Source: an uncultured Anaerolineae bacterium
GTDB lineage: Bacteria > Chloroflexota > Anaerolineae > Anaerolineales > Villigracilaceae
Reading direction: 5' to 3'
Length of the DNA: 64,000 nucleotides
NCBI GenBank assembly: GCA_903875215.1
Contig: CAIQVH010000003.1
Span: 1-64,000 of the forward strand
In this document: positions 9,043 to 17,332 of the stretch, in pieces
How positions within the stretch are numbered: the first letter of the stretch is position 1
How the letters are laid out: every line of letters begins with the position of its first letter
Notes under the pieces: model-generated
What the model was told of the DNA's origin: nothing
The model's input: the letters and a program-made list of their open reading frames with translations, nothing else
Databases searched by the model: none
Position numbers and translations under genes: made by a program

Positions 9043-10371
9043 TTACGGAAGCCGCAGCTGGGCGGCAAACCAGCTATCGAGCGGGCCAGCATGCTCAGCA
9101 AGCTGTTCGCGCACAATCATGGCGTAGGCCGTCAGGTAGTTGGTGATTGCATCCACCGGCTTATGGTGGCTTTTGAACAGTTGAGTCAGCCAGTTAATTT
9201 CATCGGTCATATACTCCAGGCTGCCAAGCTGCAGGCTGGCGCTGATATTATCCCCTGTAAAACGGATAGCCGCTTCCAGGTAGGTGGCCACATCCGCTGG
9301 GCCGCTGGCAAAATGGCGATACAGGGCCGCTTCGATCTGGGCGCGCTTTGCCTGGAAAGCCTGCAGCGTTTCCAAAAGATCCGTCACTGGGCTGGGCGCT
9401 GCAACGAAAGGCGGCTGAGTCTGCAACAGGGTTTCAACGTTCTCGATCACGCTTTCCAGCCGCTCACCGAGGAAATAGCCCTCAATCTGGCAGACCAGTT
9501 GTGGATACAGGCTGAAAATCCGTCCCCCAAACGCGATGCTGACGCCCTGCCGGGAGAGCATTCCGGCAGCCAGTTGCAGCGCAGCTGCCGTAGTCAACTG
9601 CTGAGCAGCCAGGATCACCAGGCGGGCATTGGCCGCCGAGACAGCCTCCATAAACCGGTCAACCGGGACGTTGGCACCGAGATACACCACGTTCAGTCCA
9701 CGGCGGCGCAGCAGCAGGTCAATCATCAGGGCAGTAAAAGCGTGCCATTCCCCCGGCGGACAACCTACAAGAATCGTGTACGGCCGTGTCGGCGCGGGCG
9801 AAGCCGATAGCAGCGCATCCAGGCGGCGCATGGCCAGCGCCGAAGCAAAATGCTCCTGTTGCACGCTGGCGCGCCCTTCATACCACAGCAGGCCCATTTC
9901 CGAAATCCCGCGCTGGAGCACTTCCATGCACACCGCCTCGACCGGATACATGCCAAAGGCCTGGTTTAATGCCTGTTCAGCGGCGACTTCGTTATAGTTC
10001 AAGCACGCCGCCAGCCAGTGCGAGCGGATCGCCTCCAGCGTGGTTTCGGGCGGATAATAAATAGCCTGCTGCAAAACCCGGCCAGATACAATAGTCTGCG
10101 GCAGTTTTTCCTCGAGCAGGTTTTTCCCGTGGGCACTCTGTTCGCGGAACATTTCCACCGCGCGGGAAATACTCATCCCCTCATTCTGACGCACCACCAG
10201 CCATTTGAGCAATGCAATATCAAATTCAGAATACAGGCGGTGACCACCCTGAGAACGCTCGGGAGTCGGGATCCCATAACGGCGCTCCCAGGCCCGCAGT
10301 ACATCAGGCTTTAATCCGGTTTCTTTCAGAACGACTTTCAGATTATAAATCGGGGTCTTACTCAAGGCCAT
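9043..10371 (-). CDS. carH: CarH-type B12-dependent light sensor and repressor, with extra C-terminal domain
   Basis: The 442-residue protein starts with a MerR winged helix (residues about 5-75, VLRAWERRYGIPTPERSQGG), then a helical cap carrying Trp163-x9-Glu173-His174, and a cobalamin-binding Rossmann domain with His210 in CPPGEWHAF. In CarH the W-x9-EH motif shields adenosylcobalamin and the histidine is the lower axial ligand, so the photosensory machinery looks complete. One deviation is Thr where the motif E-x-H-x-x-G has Gly. CarH proteins are usually near 290 residues; this one has about 120 extra helical residues (after 320) of unknown role. It sits 17 bases behind crtI, suggesting autoregulation. 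Confidence 0.9.
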   Translation of the reverse strand: MALSKTPIYNLKVVLKETGLKPDVLRAWERRYGIPTPERSQGGHRLYSEFDIALLKWLVVRQNEGMSISRAVEMFREQSAHGKNLLEEKLPQTIVSGRVLQQAIYYPPETTLEAIRSHWLAACLNYNEVAAEQALNQAFGMYPVEAVCMEVLQRGISEMGLLWYEGRASVQQEHFASALAMRRLDALLSASPAPTRPYTILVGCPPGEWHAFTALMIDLLLRRRGLNVVYLGANVPVDRFMEAVSAANARLVILAAQQLTTAAALQLAAGMLSRQGVSIAFGGRIFSLYPQLVCQIEGYFLGERLESVIENVETLLQTQPPFVAAPSPVTDLLETLQAFQAKRAQIEAALYRHFASGPADVATYLEAAIRFTGDNISASLQLGSLEYMTDEINWLTQLFKSHHKPVDAITNYLTAYAMIVREQLAEHAGPLDSWFAAQLRLP

Positions 10372-10388
10372 TTTGACTCCAGGACGGA

Positions 10389-11924
10389 TCAGGCTTCTGC
10401 AACTGTAACAGTTTTGACTATATTTTGTACAGCTATTGTACCATTTTCTTTCAAAATTCGCTCGGTGGTTAAGCGCGCAGAAAGTAAGACGATGGGAAGA
10501 CCCGTGCCCGGATGCGTGGAGGCGCCTGCAAAATACAAGTTTTTATACCTGGCGTGACGGTTTTGCGGGCGCAGATAACCGACCTGCCAGAAGTTGTGGC
10601 TCAGGCCAAAAGCCGCGCCCTTGACCAGATTAAATTGCTCCTTCCAGGTCAACGGGGTGTAGGGGATTTCGAACTTGATGTGTTCGCGCAAGTCTGTGAT
10701 GCCCATCTCCTGCTCAAGGCGGGCAAAGACCGTCTCGCGAGCGCGATTGACCATGACATCCCAATCCTGCTGCTTAGCCGGGTCCAGGTGGCCGACGGGC
10801 ACCAGCACATAGAGCGTATCCTGGCCGTCCGGGGCAGCGGCAGCATCCGTGCGGGCCGGGGCGTGGACGTAAAAACTCGGCTCAGTCGGCAGGTTGTGGT
10901 CGTTAAAAATCTGGTCGAACGAGCCCTTATAGTCGCCGCCCAGGAAAATATTATGGGTGGCAATCTGTTCGTAGCGTTTATCCACCCCCCAGTAAAACAT
11001 GATCGTGGAGCAGGTGTAAAGTTTGTCATCCAACTTTTTTGCTTCAGCCCGGTCGGGCAGGAGCTGGTCGTAGATGTAAGGAAGATCGGCGTTCCCAACG
11101 AATACATCGGCAGAATAGGTGCTGCCATCCTCCAACTCAACTGCGCTGACGCGGGAACCCTCCAGCTTCAGCTTTTTGACCGGGGCATTGTAGATAAACT
11201 TCACCCCGAGCTTTTCCGCCACCCGCACCAGGGCCTGGATCCCGGCATACATCCCGCCCAGCGGATACCACACCCCTTCCGCCAGTTCTGTGTACTGCAA
11301 CAGGGAATATGTCGCCGGGGCATCGTAGGGGCTCAGCCCCAGATACATGTTCTGAAAGGTGAAAGCCGCCTTGAGACGCTCGTCCTTAAAAAAACGCCCG
11401 GTATTGCGATAATGCTTGTCCAGCGCCTTAAGCTGGAAAATCAGCGGCAGATTGGTGAGCGAGAAATATTCAAAGATGTTGAAAAAATTACGCCCAACAA
11501 ATTTTTCGAGCGAAAGCTTGTAATGCTTCGCGCCTTCGGCTATGTAACTTAGAAAGCCGGTAAAAGCGCTCGGTTCCACCTTCTCCAATTGTCTTTGCAT
11601 TTCACCAATATTGGAAGTCAACTGCAACTGCAAACCATCCTTAAAGTGGACTTTGTAGGTCGGATCAATGCGGCGCAGGTCCAGATGCGCGCTCATGGTT
11701 TCGCCCAGGGCGGCAAAGGTTTCCTGCCAAACTTCGGGCATCAGAAACAGGGTCGGGCCGATGTCGAAACGGTGCCCATCACGGACGATCTGATTGCAGC
11801 GCCCGCCAGGGGTGGCATTTTTTTCCAACACGATCACGGCGAAGCCATTCTTCGCCAGCCGGGCCGCCGCGGCAATACCGCCGATGCCGGCCCCAATCAC
11901 AACTGCTGTCTGTTTTTGAGTCAT
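10389..11924 (-). CDS. crtI: Phytoene desaturase, CrtI family
   Basis: The 511-residue flavoprotein introduces double bases into phytoene or a related C30/C40 backbone at the membrane. It begins with the dinucleotide-binding motif VIGAGIGGIAAAARLA and the ATPGGR element, and ends with the carotenoid desaturase signature around GASTHPGTGLPIVLLSARL. The ATG at 11924 follows a ggagag site. It is the first gene of a six-gene minus-strand operon and faces crtB across a 190-bp region with two promoters. CrtI, CrtN and CrtO-like products cannot be separated by eye. Confidence 0.93.
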   Translation of the reverse strand: MTQKQTAVVIGAGIGGIAAAARLAKNGFAVIVLEKNATPGGRCNQIVRDGHRFDIGPTLFLMPEVWQETFAALGETMSAHLDLRRIDPTYKVHFKDGLQLQLTSNIGEMQRQLEKVEPSAFTGFLSYIAEGAKHYKLSLEKFVGRNFFNIFEYFSLTNLPLIFQLKALDKHYRNTGRFFKDERLKAAFTFQNMYLGLSPYDAPATYSLLQYTELAEGVWYPLGGMYAGIQALVRVAEKLGVKFIYNAPVKKLKLEGSRVSAVELEDGSTYSADVFVGNADLPYIYDQLLPDRAEAKKLDDKLYTCSTIMFYWGVDKRYEQIATHNIFLGGDYKGSFDQIFNDHNLPTEPSFYVHAPARTDAAAAPDGQDTLYVLVPVGHLDPAKQQDWDVMVNRARETVFARLEQEMGITDLREHIKFEIPYTPLTWKEQFNLVKGAAFGLSHNFWQVGYLRPQNRHARYKNLYFAGASTHPGTGLPIVLLSARLTTERILKENGTIAVQNIVKTVTVAEA

Positions 11925-11999
11925 TTTTCTCTCTCCGGTAAATTGTTTACTAAACGACCAGGCGCCACTTGCACCTTTCCCCGCCAGGTTGATACCGTT

Positions 12000-12028
12000 A
12001 GTATAGCATTTGTCGATATTTTGTCAAG
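12000..12028 (-). promoter_or_regulatory. crtI promoter with CarH-type operator
   Basis: Read on the minus strand there is TTGACA (12027-12022), a 16-base spacer and TATACT (12005-12000). Two adjacent 11-base units fit the published CarH half-site pattern nTnnACAnnnn: cttgacaaaat (12028-12018) and atcgacaaatg (12017-12007). A third, weaker unit (ctatactaacg) follows over the -10 box. Binding here would block polymerase in the dark. The first match is partly trivial because TTGACA itself fits the pattern; the second is not. Confidence 0.75.
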
Positions 12029-12045
12029 TTTAATTAGGAGATTTT

Positions 12046-12085
12046 CTGTACAATATATTGACAATTTCTGATTTATCAGTACAAT
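12046..12085 (+). promoter_or_regulatory. crtB promoter with CarH-type operator
   Basis: TTGACA (12058-12063), a 16-base spacer and TACAAT (12080-12085) make a strong promoter. Two adjacent 11-base units, ctgtacaatat (12046-12056) and attgacaattt (12057-12067), fit nTnnACAnnnn and overlap the -35 box. The 22-base pair of units matches the crtI operator at 16 of 22 positions by my alignment, so both divergent transcripts probably answer to the same repressor. Confidence 0.75.
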
Positions 12086-12114
12086 ATGGCCAAGACAAAA
12101 AAGGAGACGCACAT

Positions 12115-13071
12115 ATGCATGCACATTGGGAAAACAATCTGATCGCCCTGGCGGGCAATGTCACCCACCCTTCCATCCGCCCCGTGTTTTCGTACTGGGC
12201 CGGAGATGCCGCCCTGGCCAAAGCTTATGCACTGTGCGGAAAAGTGGCCGCGCATCACAGCAAATCTTTTTATCTGGCCAGCAGCCTGCTCCCCGAAGAA
12301 AAACGCTCGGCAGTCCGCGCGTTATATGCCTTCTGTCGTACCGTCGACGATATCGTCGACGAAGGATCGCTGGTTGGGCGTGCCGTTGAGCTGGATTACT
12401 GGCGCAGCATTGTTCAAGGTCTGCTTCACCCACGCCCCGACGACCTGGTCGCCCAGGCCTGGGTGGATGCACGCAGCCGCTATCACATTCCCACCCGCTA
12501 CGCCTTGCAGTTGATAGACGGCGTGGCCCGCGACCTGTCACAAAGCCGTTACAAAAACTTCGACGATCTGGCCACTTATTGTTATGGCGTCGCTTCCACG
12601 GTCGGACTGATGAGTATGTACATCGTCGGTTTCAAATCCAGCGAAGCCCTGCCCCATGCCATCAAGCTCGGGGTGGCCCTGCAGCTGACCAATATCCTGC
12701 GCGATATCGGCGAGGATTTCCGCAACGGCCGCCTCTACCTGCCGCTCGATGAGCTGAAAGCCTTCGGCCTGACTGAATCCGATCTCAAACACGGAAAAGT
12801 CACCGACCGCTGGCGCAGCTTCATGAAATTCCAGATCCAGCGCACCCGCAAGTTGTATGCCGAAGCCGAACAAGGCATCCAATTCCTCGAACGCGACGGG
12901 CAGCTGGCCATTGGCGCCGCCGCCGATTTTTACCAGCGCATCCTGGACGTGATCGAAACCAATGACTACGACGTCTTTACACAACGCGCCAGCCTGAGCA
13001 CCTGGGAAAAAATCCGCCAGGTTCCCAGCCTGTGGCTCCGCATGCTCAAACGCCCAGCCCCCCTGCAGTAA
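12115..13071 (+). CDS. crtB: Phytoene/squalene synthase family protein
   Basis: The 318-residue enzyme joins two prenyl diphosphates head to head to make phytoene (or dehydrosqualene). Both aspartate-rich motifs are present: CRTVDDIVDEG and LTNILRDIGEDF, with YLP following. The open frame reaches back to 12058, but that position lies in the -35 box. The ATG at 12115 has an aaggag site and lies about 22 bases after the predicted transcription start, so it is the start. It is transcribed alone and ends at a strong terminator. Confidence 0.93.
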   Translation: MHAHWENNLIALAGNVTHPSIRPVFSYWAGDAALAKAYALCGKVAAHHSKSFYLASSLLPEEKRSAVRALYAFCRTVDDIVDEGSLVGRAVELDYWRSIVQGLLHPRPDDLVAQAWVDARSRYHIPTRYALQLIDGVARDLSQSRYKNFDDLATYCYGVASTVGLMSMYIVGFKSSEALPHAIKLGVALQLTNILRDIGEDFRNGRLYLPLDELKAFGLTESDLKHGKVTDRWRSFMKFQIQRTRKLYAEAEQGIQFLERDGQLAIGAAADFYQRILDVIETNDYDVFTQRASLSTWEKIRQVPSLWLRMLKRPAPLQ

Positions 13072-13086
13072 ATCCACCCAACTCGA

Positions 13087-13122
13087 CCAAAGAGCGAACC
13101 GGGCAGGTTCGCTCTTTGGTTT
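13087..13122 (+). terminator. Intrinsic terminator after crtB
   Basis: A perfect 14-bp stem (ccaaagagcgaacc / ggttcgctctttgg, loop gggca) is followed by tttcc. Confidence 0.8.
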
Positions 13123-13139
13123 CCATGGCGCTCATCGGC

Positions 13140-13145
13140 TATAAT
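13140..13145 (+). promoter_or_regulatory. TATAAT -10 box before the PatB-like gene
   Basis: A perfect TATAAT lies 43 bases before the ATG at 13189; no clear -35 hexamer is visible. Confidence 0.45.
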
Positions 13146-13188
13146 CACGAATACCCCTGGTCTTAAATCCCGCCCCCTGGAGAACCCT

Positions 13189-14376
13189 ATGCCTTACGAT
13201 TTTGACCGCCTGATTGAACGCCGCCACACCAACAGCATCAAATGGACTTTATACCCGGCCGACGTGCTCCCGCTCTGGGTCGCCGACATGGATTTCCTCT
13301 CGCCCGAACCCATCACCCGCGCCCTGACCCGTGCCGTGGAACACGGCATCTTCGGCTACGAAATGCCCTCCAAAACCCTGCTCGAATCGGTTGCCGCGCG
13401 CATGCAAACGCTTTACCAGTGGGAAATCGACCCCGCCAGCGTCGTCGCTGTCACCGGCCTGGTGAGCGGATTTTACGCCGCTGCCAGCAGCCTCTGCCGC
13501 CCAGGAGATGGCTACCTGATTCAGCCGCCGGTCTACATGCCCTTCAACGACATCCAAAAACACCAGGGCGTACTCCGCCAGGAAGCCGCGCTGCGCCTGC
13601 AAACCGAAGGCCAGCGCCTGCATTACGAAATCGACTGGCAAGCCTTCGAAAACGCCTTCCACCACGGCGGCAGCCAGACGCGCATGTTCCTGCTCTGCAA
13701 CCCCCACAACCCCAGCGGCCAAATCTACACCCCTGCCGAACTGCAGCGCATGGCCGAAATCTGCCTGAAAAACGGCACCGTCATCGTCTCAGATGAAATT
13801 CACAGCGAACTGACCCTCGACCCCGGCCAGCCTCACACCCCAATCGCCACCCTGGCCCCGCACATCGCCGACCAGACCATCACCCTGATCGCGCCCTCCA
13901 AAACCTTCAACATCGCCGGCCTGTTCTGCGGCTTCGCCATCATCCCCAACCCCGACCTGCGCCGCCGCTACAAGGAACAGGTCGAACGCATGACCCTGCA
14001 TGTCAGCAGCCTGGCCCAGGTGGCCGCCCAGGCCGCCTTCTCCGGCGCCTGCGACGACTGGCTGGCCGAACTGCGCCTTTACCTGCGCGCCAACCGCGAT
14101 TACCTCGTCAACTTTGTCGAACAGGAACTGCCCGGCGTGCGCATCACCCAACCCGCCGCCACCTACCTGGCCTGGCTCGATTGCAGCGCCCTCGTCGCCA
14201 ACGGACAAATCCAGGGCAGCCCCAGCGAATTCTTCCTCCAAAAAGCCCGCGTCGCCCTCAATGACGGCGCCACCTTTGGCAGCGGCGGGCAAAATTTCGT
14301 CCGCCTGAACTTTGGCTGCCCCCGCTCCAGCCTCGAACAAGCCCTGCAACGCCTGAAAAACTCCCTGGCAGCCTGA
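13189..14376 (+). CDS. PatB/MalY-type PLP C-S lyase
   Basis: The 395-residue fold-type I enzyme opens with the PatB/MalY signature (RRHTNSIKWTLYPADVLPLWVADMDF region) and has CNPHNPSG at 170-177, SDEIHSEL at 201-208 and the PLP lysine Lys238 in APSKTFNIAG. Members are cystathionine beta-lyases that cleave C-S bonds in sulfur amino acids; some also act as regulators or aminotransferases. A ctggag site supports the start. The methyltransferase gene follows after two bases, so the two form an operon. Confidence 0.9.
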   Translation: MPYDFDRLIERRHTNSIKWTLYPADVLPLWVADMDFLSPEPITRALTRAVEHGIFGYEMPSKTLLESVAARMQTLYQWEIDPASVVAVTGLVSGFYAAASSLCRPGDGYLIQPPVYMPFNDIQKHQGVLRQEAALRLQTEGQRLHYEIDWQAFENAFHHGGSQTRMFLLCNPHNPSGQIYTPAELQRMAEICLKNGTVIVSDEIHSELTLDPGQPHTPIATLAPHIADQTITLIAPSKTFNIAGLFCGFAIIPNPDLRRRYKEQVERMTLHVSSLAQVAAQAAFSGACDDWLAELRLYLRANRDYLVNFVEQELPGVRITQPAATYLAWLDCSALVANGQIQGSPSEFFLQKARVALNDGATFGSGGQNFVRLNFGCPRSSLEQALQRLKNSLAA

Positions 14377-14378
14377 GC

Positions 14379-15227
14379 ATGAACCTGCGCCAACTCATCG
14401 AACGCAACACCGCCCCCCAGCCCTGGGCCGAAGGTGAAAAAATCCCCTGGAACGACCCGGATTTCAGCCGCCGCATGCTCAAAGAGCACCTCACCCAAAA
14501 ACACGATGCCGCCAGCCGAAAAATAACCAGCCAAAAAAAGCATGTTCAATGGATCCATGACCAGATCCTGGCCCAACACCCCGCCCGGATCCTCGACCTG
14601 GGTTGCGGCCCCGGTTTATACTGCGCCAGGCTGGCCGCGCTCGGGCATACCTGCCACGGAATCGACTTTTCACCCGCCTCGATTGAATACGCCGTTAACC
14701 ACAGCCCCGAGACCTGCTCCTACACTCTGGGCGACGTACGCACGACCGATTTTGGCCGCGGCTACGACCTGGTTCTCTTCATCTTCGGCGAATTCAACGT
14801 GTTCACCCCTGCCGACGCCCGCCACATTCTGCAAAAAGCCCAGGCCGCGCTCAACCCCGGCGGCCAGATTCTGCTCGAACTCTCCAGCCCCGATAGTGTT
14901 GACCAAATTGGCAACCAACCCGCCACCTGGTACTCCTCCCCGGCCGGTCTCTTCTCAGACCAGCCGCATTTGTGCCTGATGGAGTCCTTCTGGGATGAAG
15001 CTCAAACCGTCGCTACCGAACGGTATTGGATCATCACAACGAATGACAATTCGGTTACGCGCTATACTTCGAGTACACAGGCCTATTCCGAGGCGCAGAT
15101 TGCCGCGATGTTGGGCGAGGCAGGCTTCAGCGCGGTAAAAATCCACCCCACTTTAACGGGCAAACCTGCCGGCGACGTGGATGAATTTTTCGTGGTAACC
15201 GCCCGCCGTCCAGGGATCACAAAGTAA
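14379..15227 (+). CDS. Class I SAM-dependent methyltransferase
   Basis: The 282-residue protein has the SAM-binding motif I ILDLGCGPGL at 71-80, an acidic ribose contact (GIDFSP) and a motif IV-like LVLFIFGEF. An N-terminal segment of about 60 charged residues precedes the fold. It is coupled to the PatB/MalY-type gene. The substrate is unknown; a small-molecule target is more likely than nucleic acid from its look. Confidence 0.85.
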   Translation: MNLRQLIERNTAPQPWAEGEKIPWNDPDFSRRMLKEHLTQKHDAASRKITSQKKHVQWIHDQILAQHPARILDLGCGPGLYCARLAALGHTCHGIDFSPASIEYAVNHSPETCSYTLGDVRTTDFGRGYDLVLFIFGEFNVFTPADARHILQKAQAALNPGGQILLELSSPDSVDQIGNQPATWYSSPAGLFSDQPHLCLMESFWDEAQTVATERYWIITTNDNSVTRYTSSTQAYSEAQIAAMLGEAGFSAVKIHPTLTGKPAGDVDEFFVVTARRPGITK

Positions 15228-15235
15228 TTAAAAAG

Positions 15236-15260
15236 AACGGATGGGGGTCACCCATCCGTT
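15236..15260 (-). terminator. Hairpin with T tract on the minus strand
   Basis: aacggatggg and cccatccgtt pair over a 5-base loop. Only the minus-strand reading has a T tract (ctttttaatt) after the stem. Confidence 0.6.
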
Positions 15261-15648
15261 GTGTGGTGGATAATGTGCTTGAAGGCGATTACCGTAAAGC
15301 CCTTCAAGTTGTAGAGACAAACTTCGGTAATAGAGCCGAGGCGGCCGGAGAAACCAGTGGATCGTCTGGAGTACGTCTGGCGCGGGCGAAAGGGCCGTTA
15401 GGCCAGGAAAGAATTACGCCCCGATCACGCCTCTGGGAGTGCCAGCTGGATAGTTTGGGATGAGAATTATGACCTCCGTTCTGTAACCGACTGTCGTTGT
15501 CTGTTACTGAAATCAGCATACAACAAAATCAGGCCGCATACATTAAAATAACTCGTCACAATTGTAATGGGTTGTGTAGACAGAATTTTCGAGTTTCCGT
15601 TGTACAATAAATTTTAGGCTTTTGCAGGAGTGTTGCAACTATGGGAAG

Positions 15649-15674
15649 GGCGGCTTTTCAGCCGCCTTTTTTTT
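15649..15674 (+). terminator. Intrinsic terminator with eight T residues
   Basis: ggcggct / agccgcc with a tttc loop is followed by TTTTTTTT. It ends whatever is transcribed from the preceding gap (a TACAAT box lies at about 15603) and insulates the SH3 lipoprotein gene. Confidence 0.85.
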
Positions 15675-15710
15675 GTAAAACCCGCTGGAACGCTGCAGTG
15701 TTTTGGGGGA

Positions 15711-15716
15711 TATAAT
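15711..15716 (+). promoter_or_regulatory. TATAAT -10 box for the SH3 lipoprotein
   Basis: A perfect TATAAT lies just after the terminator, about 50 bases before the ATG at 15766. The -35 region is weak. Confidence 0.5.
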
Positions 15717-15765
15717 ATTCTTAATCGGTTTTTGTGATGTTGCGCAACACAAGAAGGGAGATAAA

Positions 15766-16509
15766 ATGCGCACTCGATTCGCTCGGTTGATTTCCCTGAT
15801 TTTTCTGGCGCTTTGCGCCTGTTCAAGGTCTGCACCATCTGCCCTGCCAACGATGACGCCCGGCCTGCCACCCGCGCCGCGGGTCGGGTTGACAGATGCA
15901 CCCCTGGCCCAGGTTACAGCCAGCCTGCCAACTGCCAGCCCGACGCCGTTTGCCAGTTTCGAGGTACAGCCGGAGGTGGCAGGTCTGAAGCTGCGCGTGG
16001 GGCCAGGGTATTTGTTCGATGCGCTGCGGCTGCTGGAGGCGGAGGCGGTGCTGAAGGTGCAGGGCAAAGCTCCCGGCGGTGAGTGGATTAAGGTGGTGAC
16101 GGCGGATGAGACTGCCGGCTGGGTATTTGCCAAAATGGTGAAGACCAGCGTTGATTTGCAGGCCATTCCGGTCGTCGAGCCGCAGGGGATTTTAATGGTA
16201 AGGGGATCGGTACAGGATGCGCAAGGGACACCGATCTCAGGAGTGGGGTTTGAAGCCGTTCCCGAGGGCGGCACACCTGCCGATGGAAATGTGGCTTTCA
16301 GTGACAGCGCAGGGGCCTTCTATCTGTTTCTGCCGATCACTGCCAGCGGAACCTGGACAGTGACCCAAACAGCCCTCGACTGCCAGAGCAATATCTGGGC
16401 GGATATGACTTGCAGCAATTACAAGGCCGGATATTCCGGCACCGTGGAGCCTGTCAGCCGCCTTGTGCTGTTGCCGCAAAGCGGGGAATTAAGCTTTCTT
16501 TTCAAATAA
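15766..16509 (+). CDS. SH3-domain lipoprotein
   Basis: The 247-residue protein has a basic start, a hydrophobic core and a plausible lipobox (LCAC, Cys near residue 19), then a Pro/Thr-rich linker. Residues about 64-125 resemble a bacterial SH3 module (LKLRVGPGYLFDALRLL to GWVFAKMV), which usually binds cell-wall peptides. The C-terminal part looks like a carboxypeptidase-regulatory-like beta fold (VRGSVQDAQGTPISGVGF). The ATG at 15766 with its agaaggga site is preferred over the in-frame codon at 15703, which would place the signal peptide internally. Confidence 0.8.
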   Translation: MRTRFARLISLIFLALCACSRSAPSALPTMTPGLPPAPRVGLTDAPLAQVTASLPTASPTPFASFEVQPEVAGLKLRVGPGYLFDALRLLEAEAVLKVQGKAPGGEWIKVVTADETAGWVFAKMVKTSVDLQAIPVVEPQGILMVRGSVQDAQGTPISGVGFEAVPEGGTPADGNVAFSDSAGAFYLFLPITASGTWTVTQTALDCQSNIWADMTCSNYKAGYSGTVEPVSRLVLLPQSGELSFLFK

Positions 16510-16822
16510 CAAAGGCGGATGGGGAAATCCCCATCCGCCAGGCGACGTACAAACTTGCGGGAGATATACGCGATAAAACCAGTTTATCGTCCTGGCGGAC
16601 GCCCGGCAGGTTCACAGTGGAGGCTGCCAGCGGTTCGTTTATGCGCGCTTTCTCCTGATGTGCTTCGGTTCCATATTTAAGATGATGAACCTCCTTCTGT
16701 GGTTGGAAGCGCCACTGGAGTTAGTGTATGACATTTCAAGCGGGGGAAAATTAAAGGAAGTATAGAAACTGCCTACGGCTGGGGTACGATTGCCCTACGA
16801 ATGGCACAGGCCGGGGAACCCG
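16510..16822. other. 313-bp gap without a supported gene
   Basis: Apart from the hairpin at 16514-16539, the minus strand shows a strong aaggagg sequence near 16690 followed by an 11-codon reading frame that is too distant for good initiation. I see nothing else in it. Confidence 0.5.
16514..16539 (-). terminator. 11-bp hairpin after the SH3 lipoprotein
   Basis: ggcggatgggg / ccccatccgcc with an aaat loop. A T-rich tail (tttgttatttg) exists only on the minus strand, so it may serve a minus-strand transcript, while also following the plus-strand gene. Confidence 0.55.
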
Positions 16823-17332
16823 TCATAATTCCAACTGGTACAACAGAATTTCGGGCGCGGTATCCGCCAGGCGCACCCGGCCGGCGGGTTGAAAACCCAA
16901 TTTTTTTAGCAACGAAATGGAGGGCTGATTATCGGGATTGACCACTGCCGCCAGGCGTTCCAGCCCAAAGACAGCACGCGCACCGAGCGTGACAGCCTGC
17001 GCAGCTTCAAAGGCGTAGCCCTGGCCCCAATAGCGTTCCAGCAGGGCGTAACCCAGGTCAACAGCGCCCAGCACTGGCCGCTTGAGCAATCCACAAATTC
17101 CGATTGGCAGGCTGGTATCTTTCAGCTCCACCAGAAACAGGCCGAAGCCCAGGCGTTCGTAGCTCGCGAGCGGACCCTGCTCGAGGTAAGCGCGGGCATC
17201 TGCCAGTGTGTGAACGCCCCGGTCGCCGATATGGCGCAGAAAAGGTGGCTCGTTGAGCAGCTGCAAAATCAGGGCTGCATCATCCAGGGTCAGGCGGCGC
17301 AAAGTCAAACGATCAGTTTCAAACTGGGACAT
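16823..17332 (-). CDS. GNAT acetyltransferase, RimJ/RimL-like
   Basis: The 169-residue protein follows the RimJ/RimL pattern: it begins FETDRLTLRRLTLDDA, carries the acetyl-CoA-binding YALLERYWGQGYAFEAA and ends with NPDNQPSISLLKKLGF. These enzymes acetylate protein N termini, antibiotics or small amines; the target is unknown. The open frame extends to 17401, but the ATG at 17332 matches the family start. It is divergent from the PLP enzyme at 17478. Confidence 0.86.
   Translation of the reverse strand: MSQFETDRLTLRRLTLDDAALILQLLNEPPFLRHIGDRGVHTLADARAYLEQGPLASYERLGFGLFLVELKDTSLPIGICGLLKRPVLGAVDLGYALLERYWGQGYAFEAAQAVTLGARAVFGLERLAAVVNPDNQPSISLLKKLGFQPAGRVRLADTAPEILLYQLEL

Larger units (their letters stand above)
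15228..15765. other. 538-bp gap with hairpins, possible non-coding RNA
   Basis: No convincing gene is present. Notable pairings are ccttcaag (15301-15308) with cttgaagg (15278-15285), and cggtaat (15325-15331) with attaccg (15288-15294). The two stems interlock, as in a pseudoknot or a two-state switch. Further hairpins lie at 15390-15410 (ggcc gtta ggcc). On the minus strand the hairpin at 15236-15260 is followed by ctttttaatta, so a minus-strand RNA of up to about 300 bases could end there. I do not recognise it as RNase P RNA, tmRNA, 6S RNA or a known riboswitch. Confidence 0.35.

Noticed and set aside
12058-12114. Upstream start of crtB
   Set aside because: It would put the start codon inside the -35 box, and the aaggag site belongs to the ATG at 12115.
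15263-15463. 66-codon plus-strand frame in the structured gap
   Set aside because: No ribosome binding site, no homology pattern, and it spans the predicted stems.
15228-15480. Match to RNase P RNA, tmRNA, 6S RNA or cobalamin riboswitch
   Set aside because: Consensus sequences for these RNAs were not found on either strand; the cobalamin riboswitch was considered because of the nearby B12-binding regulator.
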